From Psychrobacter immobilis (GTDB lineage Bacteria; Pseudomonadota; Gammaproteobacteria; Pseudomonadales; Moraxellaceae), in contig CAJHAA010000009.1 of NCBI GenBank assembly GCA_904846265.1, forward strand, positions 62,001 through 126,000: a stretch of DNA of 64,000 bases, given 5' to 3'. The notes below the pieces were generated by a model, which worked only from the letters and a program-made list of their open reading frames with translations, was not told where the DNA came from and ran no database searches. The position numbers and the translations under genes are program-made. Positions 45,098 through 56,751 of this stretch are shown in pieces. Numbering within the stretch: position 1 is the first letter of the stretch; each line of letters begins with the position of its first letter.

Positions 45098-46405
45098 GTG
45101 TCTGTCAGTTCTGATTCTGCAAAACTTGCCCAGTTAAATACGACTAATGAAGCGGCGGCTCAGCCTGCTGAAAACACTGCTACCTCTACTAGCATGCCAT
45201 ATTTGAACAACCTTGCCAGCGACGTTGCCAATAGCTGGTTGCTGCCTGATGGGGTGGTGGATGTGCTGTTCGAAGATGCGCGTAAGCAAGAAGTGCTTAG
45301 GTATCAGCTGACTCAACAACTTATTGCTCATGGTTATCAGTTGGTCAATCCACCAATGATTGAATTTACTGAGTCATTGTTGAGTGGTGCCTCAGAAGAT
45401 TTAAAGCGTCAAACTTTCAAGATTATCGATCAGCTAACGGGTCGCTTGATGGGTCTGCGTGCGGATATTACCCCGCAGATTTTGCGTATTGATGCGCATT
45501 GGGGCGGTACAGGTATTGCACGTTATTGTTATGCGGGCGATGTGATTCATACCTTGCCATCAGGGTTGTTTGGCTCACGTACGCCTTTGCAGCTCGGCGC
45601 TGAAATATTTGGCTGTGCATCACTTGCCGCAGATATTGAGCTGATAGATGTGTTGTTTGGCATGATAAATAAGCTAAATATGAGTGCGACGCTGCATATA
45701 GACTTGGGTCACGTGGCGATATTTAAGCGTCTGGCAGAGTTGGCAGAGTTGTCTGATAATGACACTGAGCAACTCATGCATTTATATGCCAATAAAAATC
45801 TACCAGAGCTAAAGCGTGTCTGCCAGTTATTATCAATGGGTGATGATTTTTATGCTTTGGCACGTTTTGGTCATGATATTACCAATCTATTGGCGAGATT
45901 GTCAGAGACTGCACAGAAGGACACGCAAGTCGCGACTGCTATCAATGAATTACAACGCTTAAAAACACATCTACAAGACCAGTGGCAATGCCCTGTGAGT
46001 ATCGATGTGACGGAATTATCAGGCTATCATTACCACACGGGTATTGTGTTCAACGGCTATATCAATAGTGAGACGCAACCTCTGGTACGTGGCGGTCGTT
46101 TCGATGGTATGCAAAGCGGCAACCAGTTAGCAATCAATCAGCCACGTGAAGCCACGGGCTTTAGTATGGATGTCAGTCGTTTGCTTGCACACACGCAGCT
46201 TGAGACGCCAATCATCGTATTGGTCGACTATGAAGCATTGAGCAGTGCGAACCAAGAACAGAGACAGATACTGCTACAGCAGGTTGATAGTTTACGTGAA
46301 CAAGGCTATCGCGTCACCATGCCATTGAATGCAGAAGATCGTCCCTCTGATATGACGCATCTTTTGAGCTTTAAAGATAATCATTGGCAGTTACAGAGTA
46401 TTTAA
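45098..46405 (+). CDS. hisZ: ATP phosphoribosyltransferase regulatory subunit
   Basis: A HisRS-like protein without tRNA charging, which joins the short-form HisG to catalyse and regulate the first histidine step. The 435-residue protein has the class II motif-2 region LRADITPQILRIDAHW and the late GYHYHTGIVFNGYI, which differ from HisS at the aminoacylation residues. The start is GTG with AAGGA about 7 nt upstream. HisG itself is not in the window. Downstream purA lies 125 nt away; hisZ-purA adjacency is common in gammaproteobacteria. Confidence 0.93.
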   Translation: MSVSSDSAKLAQLNTTNEAAAQPAENTATSTSMPYLNNLASDVANSWLLPDGVVDVLFEDARKQEVLRYQLTQQLIAHGYQLVNPPMIEFTESLLSGASEDLKRQTFKIIDQLTGRLMGLRADITPQILRIDAHWGGTGIARYCYAGDVIHTLPSGLFGSRTPLQLGAEIFGCASLAADIELIDVLFGMINKLNMSATLHIDLGHVAIFKRLAELAELSDNDTEQLMHLYANKNLPELKRVCQLLSMGDDFYALARFGHDITNLLARLSETAQKDTQVATAINELQRLKTHLQDQWQCPVSIDVTELSGYHYHTGIVFNGYINSETQPLVRGGRFDGMQSGNQLAINQPREATGFSMDVSRLLAHTQLETPIIVLVDYEALSSANQEQRQILLQQVDSLREQGYRVTMPLNAEDRPSDMTHLLSFKDNHWQLQSI

Positions 46406-46521
46406 GCATTAATTTTTAATATTAATAGTATTACCATTTTTTAACGTCTTTAAAATCAAGATAACGAAAGTTATCACAGGTTTTAAAACGTTATTGCAAA
46501 CACCTCAATACATAAAGGTAA

Positions 46522-47820
<1,299 letters not shown>

Positions 47821-47860
47821 TTTTTACTATAAAGTTGCTTAAATCGCTTTTAGTATTAAT

Positions 47861-47896
47861 AAAAAATCCCAGTGCTGAGCATTGGGATTTTTTTTA
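47861..47896 (+). terminator. Terminator after purA
   Basis: AAAAAATCCCAGTGCT and AGCATTGGGATTTTTTTT form a 15-bp stem with one G-T pair and a short GAG-type loop, ending in eight T. Confidence 0.88.
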
Positions 47897-48142
47897 TGAG
47901 TATTATCTTGTGAGTAATGTCTTATCATTTTTTATTATGCTAACTATTATTAATGCCAAGTGATAAAAAGTGTTAATCACTATTAATTTCTAACGATAAA
48001 AAATCAAGATATCTAGTCATTGAATAAATTGAGATAAGAAAAAATAGTATAAAAAAGAGAATTGCTAACATTATTCTGGTTTAATTGGTATATTATGTCA
48101 TAAATGAATGTAACTTTATCAATATATAAAAAGGAAAACGTG
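47897..48142. other. AT-rich region before the LprI-like gene
   Basis: Together with the preceding 76 nt this makes a 322-bp gap after purA; very AT-rich. No gene is seen apart from the promoter that must serve 48143. Confidence 0.5.
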
Positions 48143-48559
48143 ATGAAAGCGACTATTATCAAGCACTCTATAGGTAAAACAGCTTTAGCACTGCTAACGT
48201 CTGCGGCTTTTATGTTTCCTATGCTGTCATGGGGCGCGCAAAACTGTGATAAACCCAACAATGATTTTGATGATTTATATTGCTTAACGAAAGTATATTT
48301 AGAAGCGGATAAAGAGCTGAATAATTCTTATGCAAAATTGGCTAAGCAGTTAAATAGCCAGCAAAAATCCAAACTCAAACGTGGACAATTGGCGTGGATA
48401 CGCGAGCGTAATGACCAATGTAGTTATAATAATGAGGAAGGATTTTTTGTCAACATGGGCTGTGCGACTCGGGTGACAACTGAGCGAGTGAACTTCTTAA
48501 ATGATCGTGTTCGTGAATGTAGCGCTGGCAGTTGTCGCGACAGCCGCTTAGGCGAGTAG
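48143..48559 (+). CDS. Lysozyme inhibitor LprI family (DUF1311) periplasmic protein
   Basis: A secreted protein of about 138 residues. A signal peptide (KTALALLTSAAFMFPMLSWGA) is followed by four or more cysteines and the DUF1311 core EADKELNNSYAKLAKQL and KRGQLAWIRERNDQC. Such proteins in LprI/YecT groups are periplasmic, some inhibiting lysozyme. The ATG at 48143 has AAGGAAAA about 7 nt upstream and starts at the signal peptide; a longer frame to 48104 does not. Role here is unproven. Confidence 0.8.
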   Translation: MKATIIKHSIGKTALALLTSAAFMFPMLSWGAQNCDKPNNDFDDLYCLTKVYLEADKELNNSYAKLAKQLNSQQKSKLKRGQLAWIRERNDQCSYNNEEGFFVNMGCATRVTTERVNFLNDRVRECSAGSCRDSRLGE

Positions 48560-48610
48560 TTGTTTTTTAGTATTGCTTGAAAGCAGTGACCTTCATAGCT
48601 GCGTATTAAC

Positions 48611-48646
48611 AAAAATCCCTTAGCATTATATGCTGAGGGATTTTTG
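48611..48646 (+). terminator. Terminator after the LprI-like gene
   Basis: AAAAATCCCTTAGCA and TGCTGAGGGATTTTT pair with one G-T; A and T runs flank the stem, so it may act both ways. Confidence 0.85.
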
Positions 48647-48997
48647 TTGGTAACACTACATAGAGTTTTCGCTAAGTTAGTTTTATGCTCATTAATGACA
48701 AAGATAGTTAGCGATGAGATACGTAGAGCAAGAATCTGCTATTGATGAATGCTCACTTTGTCTTAAGATACGCTGAGGTAATAAATTTACTTTTATGCAA
48801 GGTGCGGTCATAAATTAACTCTATCATTTATAGCGCTAATCATTATAATAGGCAGCAATCCTGTGTTGGCGCTCATATTATCGCATTGATAGACCATGAG
48901 TTATTTAAATATGCCTAAGTCAACATTGCGGCCAAAGATAAAACAAAGTATTTACCATCTCATTTTTATCGAATTTATTATTTATTAGGAGCTTTTC
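48647..48997. other. 351-bp spacer before ndk
   Basis: No gene or clear repeat was recognised; the ndk promoter and leader are expected in the second half, with AGGAG just before ndk. Confidence 0.5.
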
Positions 48998-49429
48998 ATG
49001 GCTAACGAACGTACTTTATCTATCATCAAACCTGACGCAGTAGCTGGCAACAACATCGGCGCTATCTACGATCGTTTTGAAAAATCAGGTCTAAAAATTG
49101 TTGCCGCTAAAATGATGCAACTTGATGATAAAAAAGCGGGTGGTTTTTACGCTGAGCACGCTGAGCGTCCATTCTACAACGATCTAGTATCATTTATGAC
49201 TTCAGGTCCAGTATTGGTATCTGTATTAGAAAGCGAAAATGCGATCGCTAAGCATCGCGACATCATGGGTGCTACTAACCCAAAAGACGCCGCTGAAGGC
49301 ACTATCCGTGCTGACTTCGCTAGCAGCATCGATGAAAACGCGGTTCATGGTTCAGATTCAGCTGAATCAGCAGCACGTGAAATCAGCTACTTCTTCAATG
49401 AAGAAGAAGTTTGTGCACGTACGCGTTAA
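48998..49429 (+). CDS. ndk: Nucleoside diphosphate kinase
   Basis: Balances NTP pools by transferring gamma-phosphate through a phosphohistidine. The 143-residue length, N-terminal [18 protein letters not shown] and active-site [13 protein letters not shown] with the catalytic His near residue 117 are diagnostic. AGGAGC lies about 7 nt before the ATG. Heading a block (rlmN-pilF-rodZ-ispG-hisS-yfgM-bamB-der) that is conserved in many gammaproteobacteria. The 3' side holds a mobile-like repeat and then a terminator. Confidence 0.97.
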   Translation: MANERTLSIIKPDAVAGNNIGAIYDRFEKSGLKIVAAKMMQLDDKKAGGFYAEHAERPFYNDLVSFMTSGPVLVSVLESENAIAKHRDIMGATNPKDAAEGTIRADFASSIDENAVHGSDSAESAAREISYFFNEEEVCARTR

Positions 49430-49430
49430 T

Positions 49431-49535
49431 ATAGTGAATCAAATATAGTCTGTTACGGTGTCAGACTCGCTTAATGTACTCAATGTACAATTGGCGCTTG
49501 TCTTCCTTGTACCAGCTCTATATTTGATTCACTAT
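49431..49535. mobile_element. 105-bp MITE-like element with perfect 18-bp terminal inverted repeats
   Basis: The left end ATAGTGAATCAAATATAG (49431-49448) is the exact reverse complement of CTATATTTGATTCACTAT (49518-49535). The 69-bp middle has no ORF. It starts 1-2 bp after the ndk stop. A size of about 100 bp with matching ends suits a non-autonomous transposable element or a folded RNA repeat. A TA is present at both borders, which could be a target duplication but is not proof. Confidence 0.6.
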
Positions 49536-49581
49536 GCACTAATAGCTTATAAAATTGACTATAAATTATTAGTGTGGCAAG

Positions 49582-49612
49582 ACGGCTTATATCTTTTGGT
49601 ATAAGCCGTTTT
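49582..49612 (+). terminator. Terminator of ndk downstream of the repeat
   Basis: ACGGCTTATA (49582-49591) and TATAAGCCGT (49600-49609) with an 8-nt loop, then TTTT. The repeat element sits between ndk and this signal. Confidence 0.65.
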
Positions 49613-49849
49613 AGCTATTATAATAGTCTGACTATGCATTGAAATTTTAGTGTTGAAATTTTAACTTTTCTCCCTCATTATTGATTTTATATAGCGTTAT
49701 CAATCCTTTATCAGCATATTACTTTCGGTTTTTGGTAAAAAATGCGCTCATAACGGATTGCTCATGCACTCATATATTGAGTACGACTAGCAACACCCAT
49801 CTCAACAATTGTATCGCCTATACCAGTAGATGCAAAAAGGTTATTTATT
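49613..49849. other. Spacer before rlmN
   Basis: The gap between ndk and rlmN is 420 bp in total and includes the repeat and terminator listed separately. This remaining part is AT-rich and probably holds the rlmN promoter. Confidence 0.45.
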
Positions 49850-51091
49850 ATGTCAACTGCTCAAACTCCTATTCAAACTGACGTCCAACACGTACCTGCT
49901 AAGACTACTAAGAGTATAAAATTAGTAGACGAGGCGCAGGCGAAAACCAATCTACTAGGTATGACACAAGCGCAGCTGGCGGAATACTTTAAGAGTATTG
50001 GCGAAAAGCCGTTTCGCTCGACGCAAGTCATCAAGTGGATATATCAGCAGGGTGTCACTGATTTTGAGCAAATGACCAATTTGAGTAAGTCATTGCGTGA
50101 TAAATTATCAGCCAATGCCTGCGTCATTCCGCCAAAAGTGATTCATCGTCAATACAGTGATGACGGCACGCGTAAATGGGTATTTGAAGTCACGGGTGGC
50201 TCGTTGGTCGAGACCGTACTAATTCCCGCAGATGACAGCAAATTAAACGGTCGTAAAACCTTGTGTGTCTCTTCGCAAGTGGGCTGTGCGCTCGACTGTA
50301 GCTTTTGTAGTACGGGTAAGCAGGGCTTTGAGCGCGATTTGACGGCGGCTGAGATTCTTGGACAATTATGGGTGGCAAATGCCTCTTATATGACCGATGA
50401 AAATGATAGTTTAGAAAATGTTGACCATAGTTTATGGGAAAACAACGTCACCAACGTCGTCATGATGGGTATGGGCGAGCCGTTATTGAACTATCGTCCC
50501 GTTGTCAGCTCGATGGAATTGATGCTTAGTGACCATGCTTATGGTTTATCAAAGCGCCGCGTTACTTTGTCCACTTCAGGCGTCGTTCCAAAAATGTATG
50601 AGTTGGCACAGGAGCTTGACGTTGCCTTAGCGATTTCATTACACGCGCCAAATGATGAGTTGCGTAATGAGCTAGTCCCAATTAATAAAAAATATCCATT
50701 AGAGCAGCTCATGGCGGCAGCGAGAAATTACGTTTTTGACGTCAATCCGCGCCACAAAAAACACGTGACTATTGAATATGTGATGCTAGATGGTGTCAAT
50801 GATAGTAATGAGCATGCTGAGCAATTGGTCGCATTATTGGGTGATTTACCAAGTAAGATTAACCTGATACCGTTTAACCCGTTCCCTCATGCAAATTATG
50901 ATAAGTCGAGTAATAATCGTATTCATGCCTTTAGTAATATATTAAGTGAAGCAGGTTTTGTTTGTACCATACGTCAAACACGCGGTGATGATATTGATGC
51001 GGCATGTGGTCAATTGGTTGGGCAAGTGGCTGATAGAACCCGTCGTTCAGCCGCGTGGCAGCAAAGCATCAAAGATCGTGAAAGTGTTTAG
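49850..51091 (+). CDS. rlmN: 23S rRNA/tRNA adenine-C2 methyltransferase
   Basis: A radical SAM enzyme that methylates A2503 of 23S rRNA and A37 of some tRNAs. The radical SAM CX3CX2C motif is [34 protein letters not shown] and the C-terminal cysteine in [12 protein letters not shown], which takes part in catalysis, are present. The 413-residue protein has a short polar N-terminal extension. AAAAAGG is about 9 nt before the ATG. It is the first gene in the conserved block leading to pilF-rodZ-ispG-hisS. Confidence 0.95.
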   Translation: MSTAQTPIQTDVQHVPAKTTKSIKLVDEAQAKTNLLGMTQAQLAEYFKSIGEKPFRSTQVIKWIYQQGVTDFEQMTNLSKSLRDKLSANACVIPPKVIHRQYSDDGTRKWVFEVTGGSLVETVLIPADDSKLNGRKTLCVSSQVGCALDCSFCSTGKQGFERDLTAAEILGQLWVANASYMTDENDSLENVDHSLWENNVTNVVMMGMGEPLLNYRPVVSSMELMLSDHAYGLSKRRVTLSTSGVVPKMYELAQELDVALAISLHAPNDELRNELVPINKKYPLEQLMAAARNYVFDVNPRHKKHVTIEYVMLDGVNDSNEHAEQLVALLGDLPSKINLIPFNPFPHANYDKSSNNRIHAFSNILSEAGFVCTIRQTRGDDIDAACGQLVGQVADRTRRSAAWQQSIKDRESV

Positions 51092-51232
51092 TATGATGGT
51101 CATATAAATGGTGAATAGACATTTTCGATGTAACATCGTATTTGTCTTTTATCTGTCGCAATGGTAATAAAAATGTAGCAATAACGATTAGTTTGGATGT
51201 GCACAGCAATTAATGACAACTAAATTGTACTT

Positions 51233-52255
51233 ATGCGGGCTAAATCTATTAAACTGATGCCTCGAGGATCGAACGCATTGAATCACAGTTTTATGATGGC
51301 GGCTATGATGACTTCTAGAAATTCTTGTCAGTTCAATTATCAAAAAATATTTTCTCAGACTTATAAGCGATTGAGTACAGCGAATGGACAAGTGGCTATT
51401 GACCCAATAGCGACGTCGAAGCGTACGGTATTAGTGACGGCGTTGGTAGGGCTGCTGCTCACTGGTTGTCAAAGCACGCCGACCAATGATTTGACAAACA
51501 TCGCGGCTTATCAAACGTCTACGCGACCCAATGACAATCGTAACTTAGATCAACAAGAAATTGCTCGCGTGCGCACTTCACTTGCCGCGCAATATATCCG
51601 CAAAAATGAGCTTGATACCGCTCAGCGTCAACTCGAAAAAGCCTTTGCTGCTGATAGCCGTTACGCGCCAGCCTATGATATGATGGGCGTTTTGCTGCAG
51701 CAAGAGGGCAGTCGACTCAATCTCGAAAAAGCCGATCAGTATTTTAAAAAAGCGATCACGCTTGATAAAGATTTTGAGCAAGCCCACAATAACTATGGCG
51801 TTTATTTGTCACAAATGAAGCGCTATCGTGAAGCGGCAGAGCAGTTTGAGATTGCGGGTTCAGCATTAGGTTACGAAGGTCGTATTGGTGCGCTAGAGAA
51901 TCTAGGACGCACTTACTTACAGCTAGGGGATCGCAGTGCGGCTGCTAAAGCATTTTTACGGGCACTTGATGGCAATCGCAATAGTATTATTGCCCATATC
52001 GAGTTGGTCGATTTATTGCTTGAGCAGCAACGTGTTCCACAGGCTCAAAGGCTTTATGATGAAACCTTGATACTGGTGCAAGGGCAGGGCATTAGCCCGC
52101 GCTTGCTATTACAAGGTATCAAATTGGCCGCTGCACAAAATAACATAACGACGCGCCAGCAATTGGCACAGCAGCTTTTATCCGCTTATCCTTTAAGTGA
52201 TGAAGCAAAACAACTTAAGACTTGGCTTAACAATCCAGAGGCACCATGGAAATGA
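51233..52255 (+). CDS. pilF: Type IV pilus biogenesis TPR lipoprotein PilF/PilW
   Basis: An outer-membrane lipoprotein that helps PilQ secretin assembly. It has a lipobox GLLLTGCQS with Cys79 and then TPR repeats (for example KNELDTAQRQLEKAFAADSRYAPAYDM in part, and FEQAHNNYGVYLSQMKRYREAAEQFE). From ATG 51233 the lipobox sits unusually deep. A GTG at 51392, 26 residues before Cys79 and with GGAC about 4 nt upstream, would give a normal signal peptide. I leave the long frame but the start is doubtful. It overlaps rodZ by 10 nt. Confidence 0.85.
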   Translation: MRAKSIKLMPRGSNALNHSFMMAAMMTSRNSCQFNYQKIFSQTYKRLSTANGQVAIDPIATSKRTVLVTALVGLLLTGCQSTPTNDLTNIAAYQTSTRPNDNRNLDQQEIARVRTSLAAQYIRKNELDTAQRQLEKAFAADSRYAPAYDMMGVLLQQEGSRLNLEKADQYFKKAITLDKDFEQAHNNYGVYLSQMKRYREAAEQFEIAGSALGYEGRIGALENLGRTYLQLGDRSAAAKAFLRALDGNRNSIIAHIELVDLLLEQQRVPQAQRLYDETLILVQGQGISPRLLLQGIKLAAAQNNITTRQQLAQQLLSAYPLSDEAKQLKTWLNNPEAPWK

Positions 52256-53064
52256 CCACCCCATCATTAAACACTCAATCTAACGCTCAGGGATCATTTG
52301 GTGCCGTGTTGCAGCAAGCCCGTAAAAATAAGCAAGTCAGCTTAGAGGAGGTGGCTGCCGAGTTATTTATTTTAAAGCGTCATTTGCAAGCGCTTGAAAA
52401 TGAAAATTTTTCGGAGATGCCGCAAGCTGCTTTTGCCCGTGGGTTTGCCATCAATTATGCTAAGTTTTTGGGTTTAGATCCTGTAAAAATAGCGACCAGC
52501 TTTGATGCCGCTTATCCTACGGAGCTGAAAGCCAAGTCAGTGAATAACACGGATACGCCACTGCGTCCAATGGGCACGTTGCAACGTGATACGCACAATC
52601 GGATTCGTTTTAACCCACTACTGATCATCGCCGTTATTGGTGTCATTATTTTAGCGATTTTCTTATTTCGCATGGTGAGTAATGCAAGTAAAGAGAATAC
52701 CGAGCAGCCAGTATCGACGGTCGAAGACGTCTCAGCGATAGAGCAAGCGCAAGGTGCGGCAATCAATACTGATGAGATGGGTGTTGGTGCCTCTGGCTCT
52801 GCTCTAAACTTGGGCGGCGATGCAAGTCCAGCGTCTTTAGATGTCAAACTGACGGATACCGCCGTCGTGAGTATTACTGATGCTTCTGGTAGTAGTCTAA
52901 TGAGTGGCTCGCAGACATCTGGGGATTATAAACTGTCAGGTACGCCGCCGTTTAATGTACAAATTGATAATGTTGATAATGTCAGCATAATGCTTAACCA
53001 AGAAGCGGTTGCGCTAAATACTTATGCAACGGATAAGCAAGCCAATTTTGAGTTAGCGCCTTAA
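52246..53064 (+). CDS. rodZ: Cytoskeletal protein RodZ-like
   Basis: Links MreB to the membrane for rod shape. An N-terminal Cro/CI-like helix-turn-helix domain (about 15-85: FGAVLQQARKNKQVSLEEVA, LKRHLQALENENFSEMPQAA) is followed by one membrane helix (about 122-145) and a periplasmic C-terminal DUF4115-like domain with SLDVKLTDTAVVSITDASG. Length 272 residues. AGAGG lies 4-5 nt before the ATG, which lies inside the pilF 3' end. Position before ispG is the conserved order in gammaproteobacteria. Confidence 0.9.
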   Translation: MEMTTPSLNTQSNAQGSFGAVLQQARKNKQVSLEEVAAELFILKRHLQALENENFSEMPQAAFARGFAINYAKFLGLDPVKIATSFDAAYPTELKAKSVNNTDTPLRPMGTLQRDTHNRIRFNPLLIIAVIGVIILAIFLFRMVSNASKENTEQPVSTVEDVSAIEQAQGAAINTDEMGVGASGSALNLGGDASPASLDVKLTDTAVVSITDASGSSLMSGSQTSGDYKLSGTPPFNVQIDNVDNVSIMLNQEAVALNTYATDKQANFELAP

Positions 53065-53197
53065 CTTTTTAAGCGGCTAATTTTGAATGCTAGTCTTATC
53101 GACTGCTGTACAAGATTTATTTTTAAAAGTTGCTATCTGCAAGCTATTATAAGTGTGTTTTTTCTGCGTTTTTTCGCTCTAACTGAAGGGTTTGTCT

Positions 53198-54313
53198 ATG
53201 TCAACGTCAGCGCCTATTAACCGTCGCCTTACCAAAAAAATATATGTCGGTGATGTCGCGATTGGTGGTGATGCGCCGATTAGTGTGCAGAGTATGACCA
53301 ATACAGATACTTGCGATGTGGCAGCAACTGTCGCTCAAATCGAACGCTGCGTTGAAGCTGGTGCGGATTTGATGCGGGTGTCGACGCCAACGATGGATAC
53401 GGTCAAAGCTTTTGGCGAAATTCGTAAGCTGGTTAGTGTGCCTTTGATTGCAGATGTGCATTTCGACCACAAGATTGCGTTAGCAGTTGCCGAAGCAGGG
53501 GCTGACTGTCTGCGTATTAATCCAGGTAACATCGGTAGCGACGCCAAAGTACGTGAAGTGGTCGCCTGTGCCAAATATTACAACATCCCTATTCGTATCG
53601 GTGTCAATGCAGGCTCGCTCGAAAAAGACATTCAGCGCAAATATACCGAGCCAACTGGCGAGGCGATGCTTGAATCAGCCATGCGCCATATTGATATATT
53701 AGATCGTCTAAATTTTGATCAATATAAAGTATCGGTTAAAGCCAGTAATGTGTTTTTGACCTTGGATGCGTATCGCCTGATTTCTGCCCAAATTGATAAT
53801 CCGCTGCATTTAGGCGTCACCGAGGCAGGCGTTTATCGTACGGGCGCGGTTAAATCCGCGATTGCACTTGGCGGTTTATTATTAGACGGCATCGGTGATA
53901 CCATTCGTATCTCACTGGCGGCAGAGCCTGAAGAAGAAATTAAAATCGGCTTTGATATTCTAAAATCGCTCAATATACGCTCTAATGGTGTCAACTTTAT
54001 TGCGTGCCCCAGCTGCTCGCGCCAAGAGTTTGATGTGATTAGAGTCATGACCGCTTTAGAGTCGCGCTTAGAAGACATTCGTGAACCGATGAATCTGTCT
54101 GTGATCGGCTGTAAGGTAAATGGTCCTGGTGAAGCGAAAGAGGCCGATATTGGCATTGTTGGTGCCGCGCCAAGATCCTTGGTATATCGTATGGGTGAAA
54201 AAAGCCATCTTATCGATACCGATAATTTGGTCGATGAAATAGAAGGCATGGTACGCGCACATGCCGAAGATTTGGCTAAAAAACGCGAAAATGAGATTAT
54301 CCGCGTAAAATAA
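53198..54313 (+). CDS. ispG: 4-hydroxy-3-methylbut-2-en-1-yl diphosphate synthase
   Basis: A [4Fe-4S] enzyme of the methylerythritol phosphate isoprenoid pathway. TIM-barrel stretches ([31 protein letters not shown]) are followed by the C-terminal cluster domain with [11 protein letters not shown] and [17 protein letters not shown], which supply three Cys and one Glu. The frame opens at TTG 53192, but ATG 53198 has GAAGGG about 7 nt upstream. Length 371 residues. It is followed by hisS after 64 nt, the conserved order. Confidence 0.96.
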   Translation: MSTSAPINRRLTKKIYVGDVAIGGDAPISVQSMTNTDTCDVAATVAQIERCVEAGADLMRVSTPTMDTVKAFGEIRKLVSVPLIADVHFDHKIALAVAEAGADCLRINPGNIGSDAKVREVVACAKYYNIPIRIGVNAGSLEKDIQRKYTEPTGEAMLESAMRHIDILDRLNFDQYKVSVKASNVFLTLDAYRLISAQIDNPLHLGVTEAGVYRTGAVKSAIALGGLLLDGIGDTIRISLAAEPEEEIKIGFDILKSLNIRSNGVNFIACPSCSRQEFDVIRVMTALESRLEDIREPMNLSVIGCKVNGPGEAKEADIGIVGAAPRSLVYRMGEKSHLIDTDNLVDEIEGMVRAHAEDLAKKRENEIIRVK

Positions 54314-54377
54314 AACACTATTATGAGCAAAAAATAAAAGAGACACTTGTTAAAATTTTTAAGGACACGACCGTACC

Positions 54378-55667
54378 ATGATTAAAGCTATCAAAGGGTT
54401 TAATGATATTTTGCCTGATCAGTCCGCAAAATGGCTGCATTTAGAAGCGATATTGGCTGAAGTACTGGGCAGATACGGCTTTGAGCATATTCGCTTGCCA
54501 ATCGTTGAGCAAACCGATTTGTTTGCGCGTGCCATTGGCGGCGCGACTGATATTGTCGAAAAAGAGATGTATAGCTTTACCGATAAGTCTGAGCCACCAA
54601 CGCCGTTGGCTCTACGCCCTGAAGGTACAGCAGGTGCAGTACGTGCTGTGATTGAGCATAACTTGCTGCGCGGTGATACGCCAAAGTTATGGTATATCGG
54701 TCCAATGTTTCGCTATGAGCGTCCACAAAAAGGTCGTTATCGTCAGTTTCACCAAATAGGTGTTGAAAGCTTTGGTAGTGCCTTACCAGACGCTGACGCT
54801 GAGCTGATCGCCATGACCCATCTGATGTGGCAAGAGCTGGGTCTAAAAGATGAGATGCGTTTAGAGCTAAACAGTCTGGGCGAAATTGATGAGCGTCATG
54901 CTTATCGTGAAGCATTGGTTGCTTATTTAACCGATAAAAAAGATCAGCTGGATGAAGACAGCAAGCGCCGCTTGACCACCAATCCGCTACGTATTTTAGA
55001 TAGCAAAGAAGCAAGCACCCAAGCTCTATTGGTAGACGCGCCTAAGCTTGCTGACTTTTTAGGTGAAGAAAGCGTGGCGCATTTTGAGCAAGTACAAGCC
55101 TATTTAACAGAGCTGGGTATTAATTTTGAGATCAATCCACACTTAGTACGCGGTCTTGATTATTATAACAAAACGGTTTTTGAGTGGGTGACCGACAAGC
55201 TTGGTAGTCAAGCGACTGTTTGTGCAGGCGGTCGTTATGATGGTTTGATCGGGCAACTAAAATCCATCGGTACTGATGGCAACAAACCAGTAAAATCTGA
55301 GCCTGCTGTTGGATTTGCCATGGGACTTGAGCGTTTATTACTGTTAATGGAAGCGGTTGCGCCGATTGCTGATGTTCCAGCTTGCGATGTTTTCGTGGTT
55401 GCGCATCCAGAAGTTTATAGTGCTGGTATTGGCTATGCCCAACGCCTACGCTATAGTCGCCCAGATATTCGGGTGAAAATGGCGAGTGCGACGAGCCTAA
55501 AAGCGCAAATGAAGAAAGCCGATAAGTCAGGTGCTGCATTGACCGTTATTATTGCGCAGCAAGAGCTGGATGATAATACCCTCAGCGTTAAAGACATGCA
55601 GACGGGCGAACAACAGACGGTTGCGACAGATTGGCTGTCGAGCAAAGAAAATTTTATCCGTCAGTAA
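54378..55667 (+). CDS. hisS: Histidyl-tRNA synthetase
   Basis: A class II aminoacyl-tRNA synthetase charging tRNA-His. Motif 1 around [16 protein letters not shown], motif 2 [20 protein letters not shown], HisA motif [15 protein letters not shown] and motif 3 near [15 protein letters not shown] are all present, followed by a C-terminal anticodon-binding domain. 429 residues is the normal length. It differs from the HisZ paralog at 45098, which lacks the anticodon domain. It lies in the ispG-hisS-yfgM run with small gaps. Confidence 0.97.
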   Translation: MIKAIKGFNDILPDQSAKWLHLEAILAEVLGRYGFEHIRLPIVEQTDLFARAIGGATDIVEKEMYSFTDKSEPPTPLALRPEGTAGAVRAVIEHNLLRGDTPKLWYIGPMFRYERPQKGRYRQFHQIGVESFGSALPDADAELIAMTHLMWQELGLKDEMRLELNSLGEIDERHAYREALVAYLTDKKDQLDEDSKRRLTTNPLRILDSKEASTQALLVDAPKLADFLGEESVAHFEQVQAYLTELGINFEINPHLVRGLDYYNKTVFEWVTDKLGSQATVCAGGRYDGLIGQLKSIGTDGNKPVKSEPAVGFAMGLERLLLLMEAVAPIADVPACDVFVVAHPEVYSAGIGYAQRLRYSRPDIRVKMASATSLKAQMKKADKSGAALTVIIAQQELDDNTLSVKDMQTGEQQTVATDWLSSKENFIRQ

Positions 55668-55722
55668 TCGATTGCGGTTTTAGCATTAGCAATTTAATAA
55701 CAATTTTATCAGGTAAACACAT

Positions 55723-56508
55723 ATGGCTCTGACACCCAATTCGCCGAATGCAGACAATTCAATGCAAGCGTTAAAGCAGTATGGCAGCTATATTGTCACT
55801 GCGATTTTGTTGGCACTGGCCGCTTATTTTGGTTGGACATATTGGCAGGACAACCATGCGCGCGTAGACACCGTTGCAGCAGATCATTATGCAGACATTC
55901 AGCGGTTGAATGAAGAAGTCAGTTTGGCCTCACAAAACCCTGATTTGGAAGCAGAAGCACAGGCAGCACTTGCCCAAAGTCGCACCCAGCTAAACAAAGA
56001 TATTGATGCGCTAGTCAGCAAGCATGGTGAGTCGGTTTACGCTTGGCAAGCACTGATGATTAAAGCGCGTCAGCAAGTAGATAATAATGAATTTACTGAA
56101 GCAAGTGAAACCCTCAAAAAAGCATTGGCTATTGACTTAGGTGATGCAGGTTTACAGGCAATTACTCGTTTGCGCTATGCGACAACGTTACTGGCGGCGG
56201 GCGATACGGATGCTGCATTAGCAGAAGCCAACAATGATATGCCAAGCTCATTTGAAGCCAGCCAACAAGAGTTGTTAGGGGATATTTATTTGGCACAAGA
56301 TAATAAAGACTCAGCGATCCAGTCGTACAATAATGCTTGGGAGTTGTTACGCAATCGACAAGAGACGCGTGCAGTATTGGCATTAAAGATGGAGAGTCTA
56401 GGCATCGTACCTGAGCCTATCGACGAACCAGTCAGTCTGATTCAAGAGTCAAGTAGTGCTGCACAGCCCTTAGTGGAAGAAAATGCTGCTGCCGAGGTTG
56501 CGCAATAA
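55723..56508 (+). CDS. yfgM: YfgM-type SecYEG-associated protein
   Basis: A 261-residue membrane-anchored protein. One N-terminal membrane helix (about 17-40, YIVTAILLALAAYFGWTYW) is followed by a periplasmic helical tetratricopeptide-like domain with DALVSKHGESVYAWQALMI and SFEASQQELLGDIYLAQDNKD. E. coli YfgM links periplasmic chaperones to the Sec translocon and sits in the same order between hisS and bamB, which supports the name. The C-terminal 30 residues are polar and acidic. Confidence 0.88.
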   Translation: MALTPNSPNADNSMQALKQYGSYIVTAILLALAAYFGWTYWQDNHARVDTVAADHYADIQRLNEEVSLASQNPDLEAEAQAALAQSRTQLNKDIDALVSKHGESVYAWQALMIKARQQVDNNEFTEASETLKKALAIDLGDAGLQAITRLRYATTLLAAGDTDAALAEANNDMPSSFEASQQELLGDIYLAQDNKDSAIQSYNNAWELLRNRQETRAVLALKMESLGIVPEPIDEPVSLIQESSSAAQPLVEENAAAEVAQ

Positions 56509-56751
56509 TTGTACAGTGACAAGCGCTGTTAACCAATAATAGCGTTTGCGTTCTACCTAATGCCTGATAATTGCTAGTCAATAGCGCGTATCTATAACCG
56601 TTCTACAAGCTAAGTGGTGCAGTAAAACAATAGCGTCGCATGGACCGCCAGCACTCATTGAATGTGCTTGGTGAGCACTAATCGCCGATCTTATACTTAC
56701 TGATAACCAATTTACTAATTAATAATAATTTATTTGTAGTGAGAACTCATA

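Noticed and set aside
45098..46405. Second histidyl-tRNA synthetase
   Set aside because: The protein lacks the anticodon domain and HisS-specific active-site stretches; it fits HisZ, and the true hisS is at 54378.
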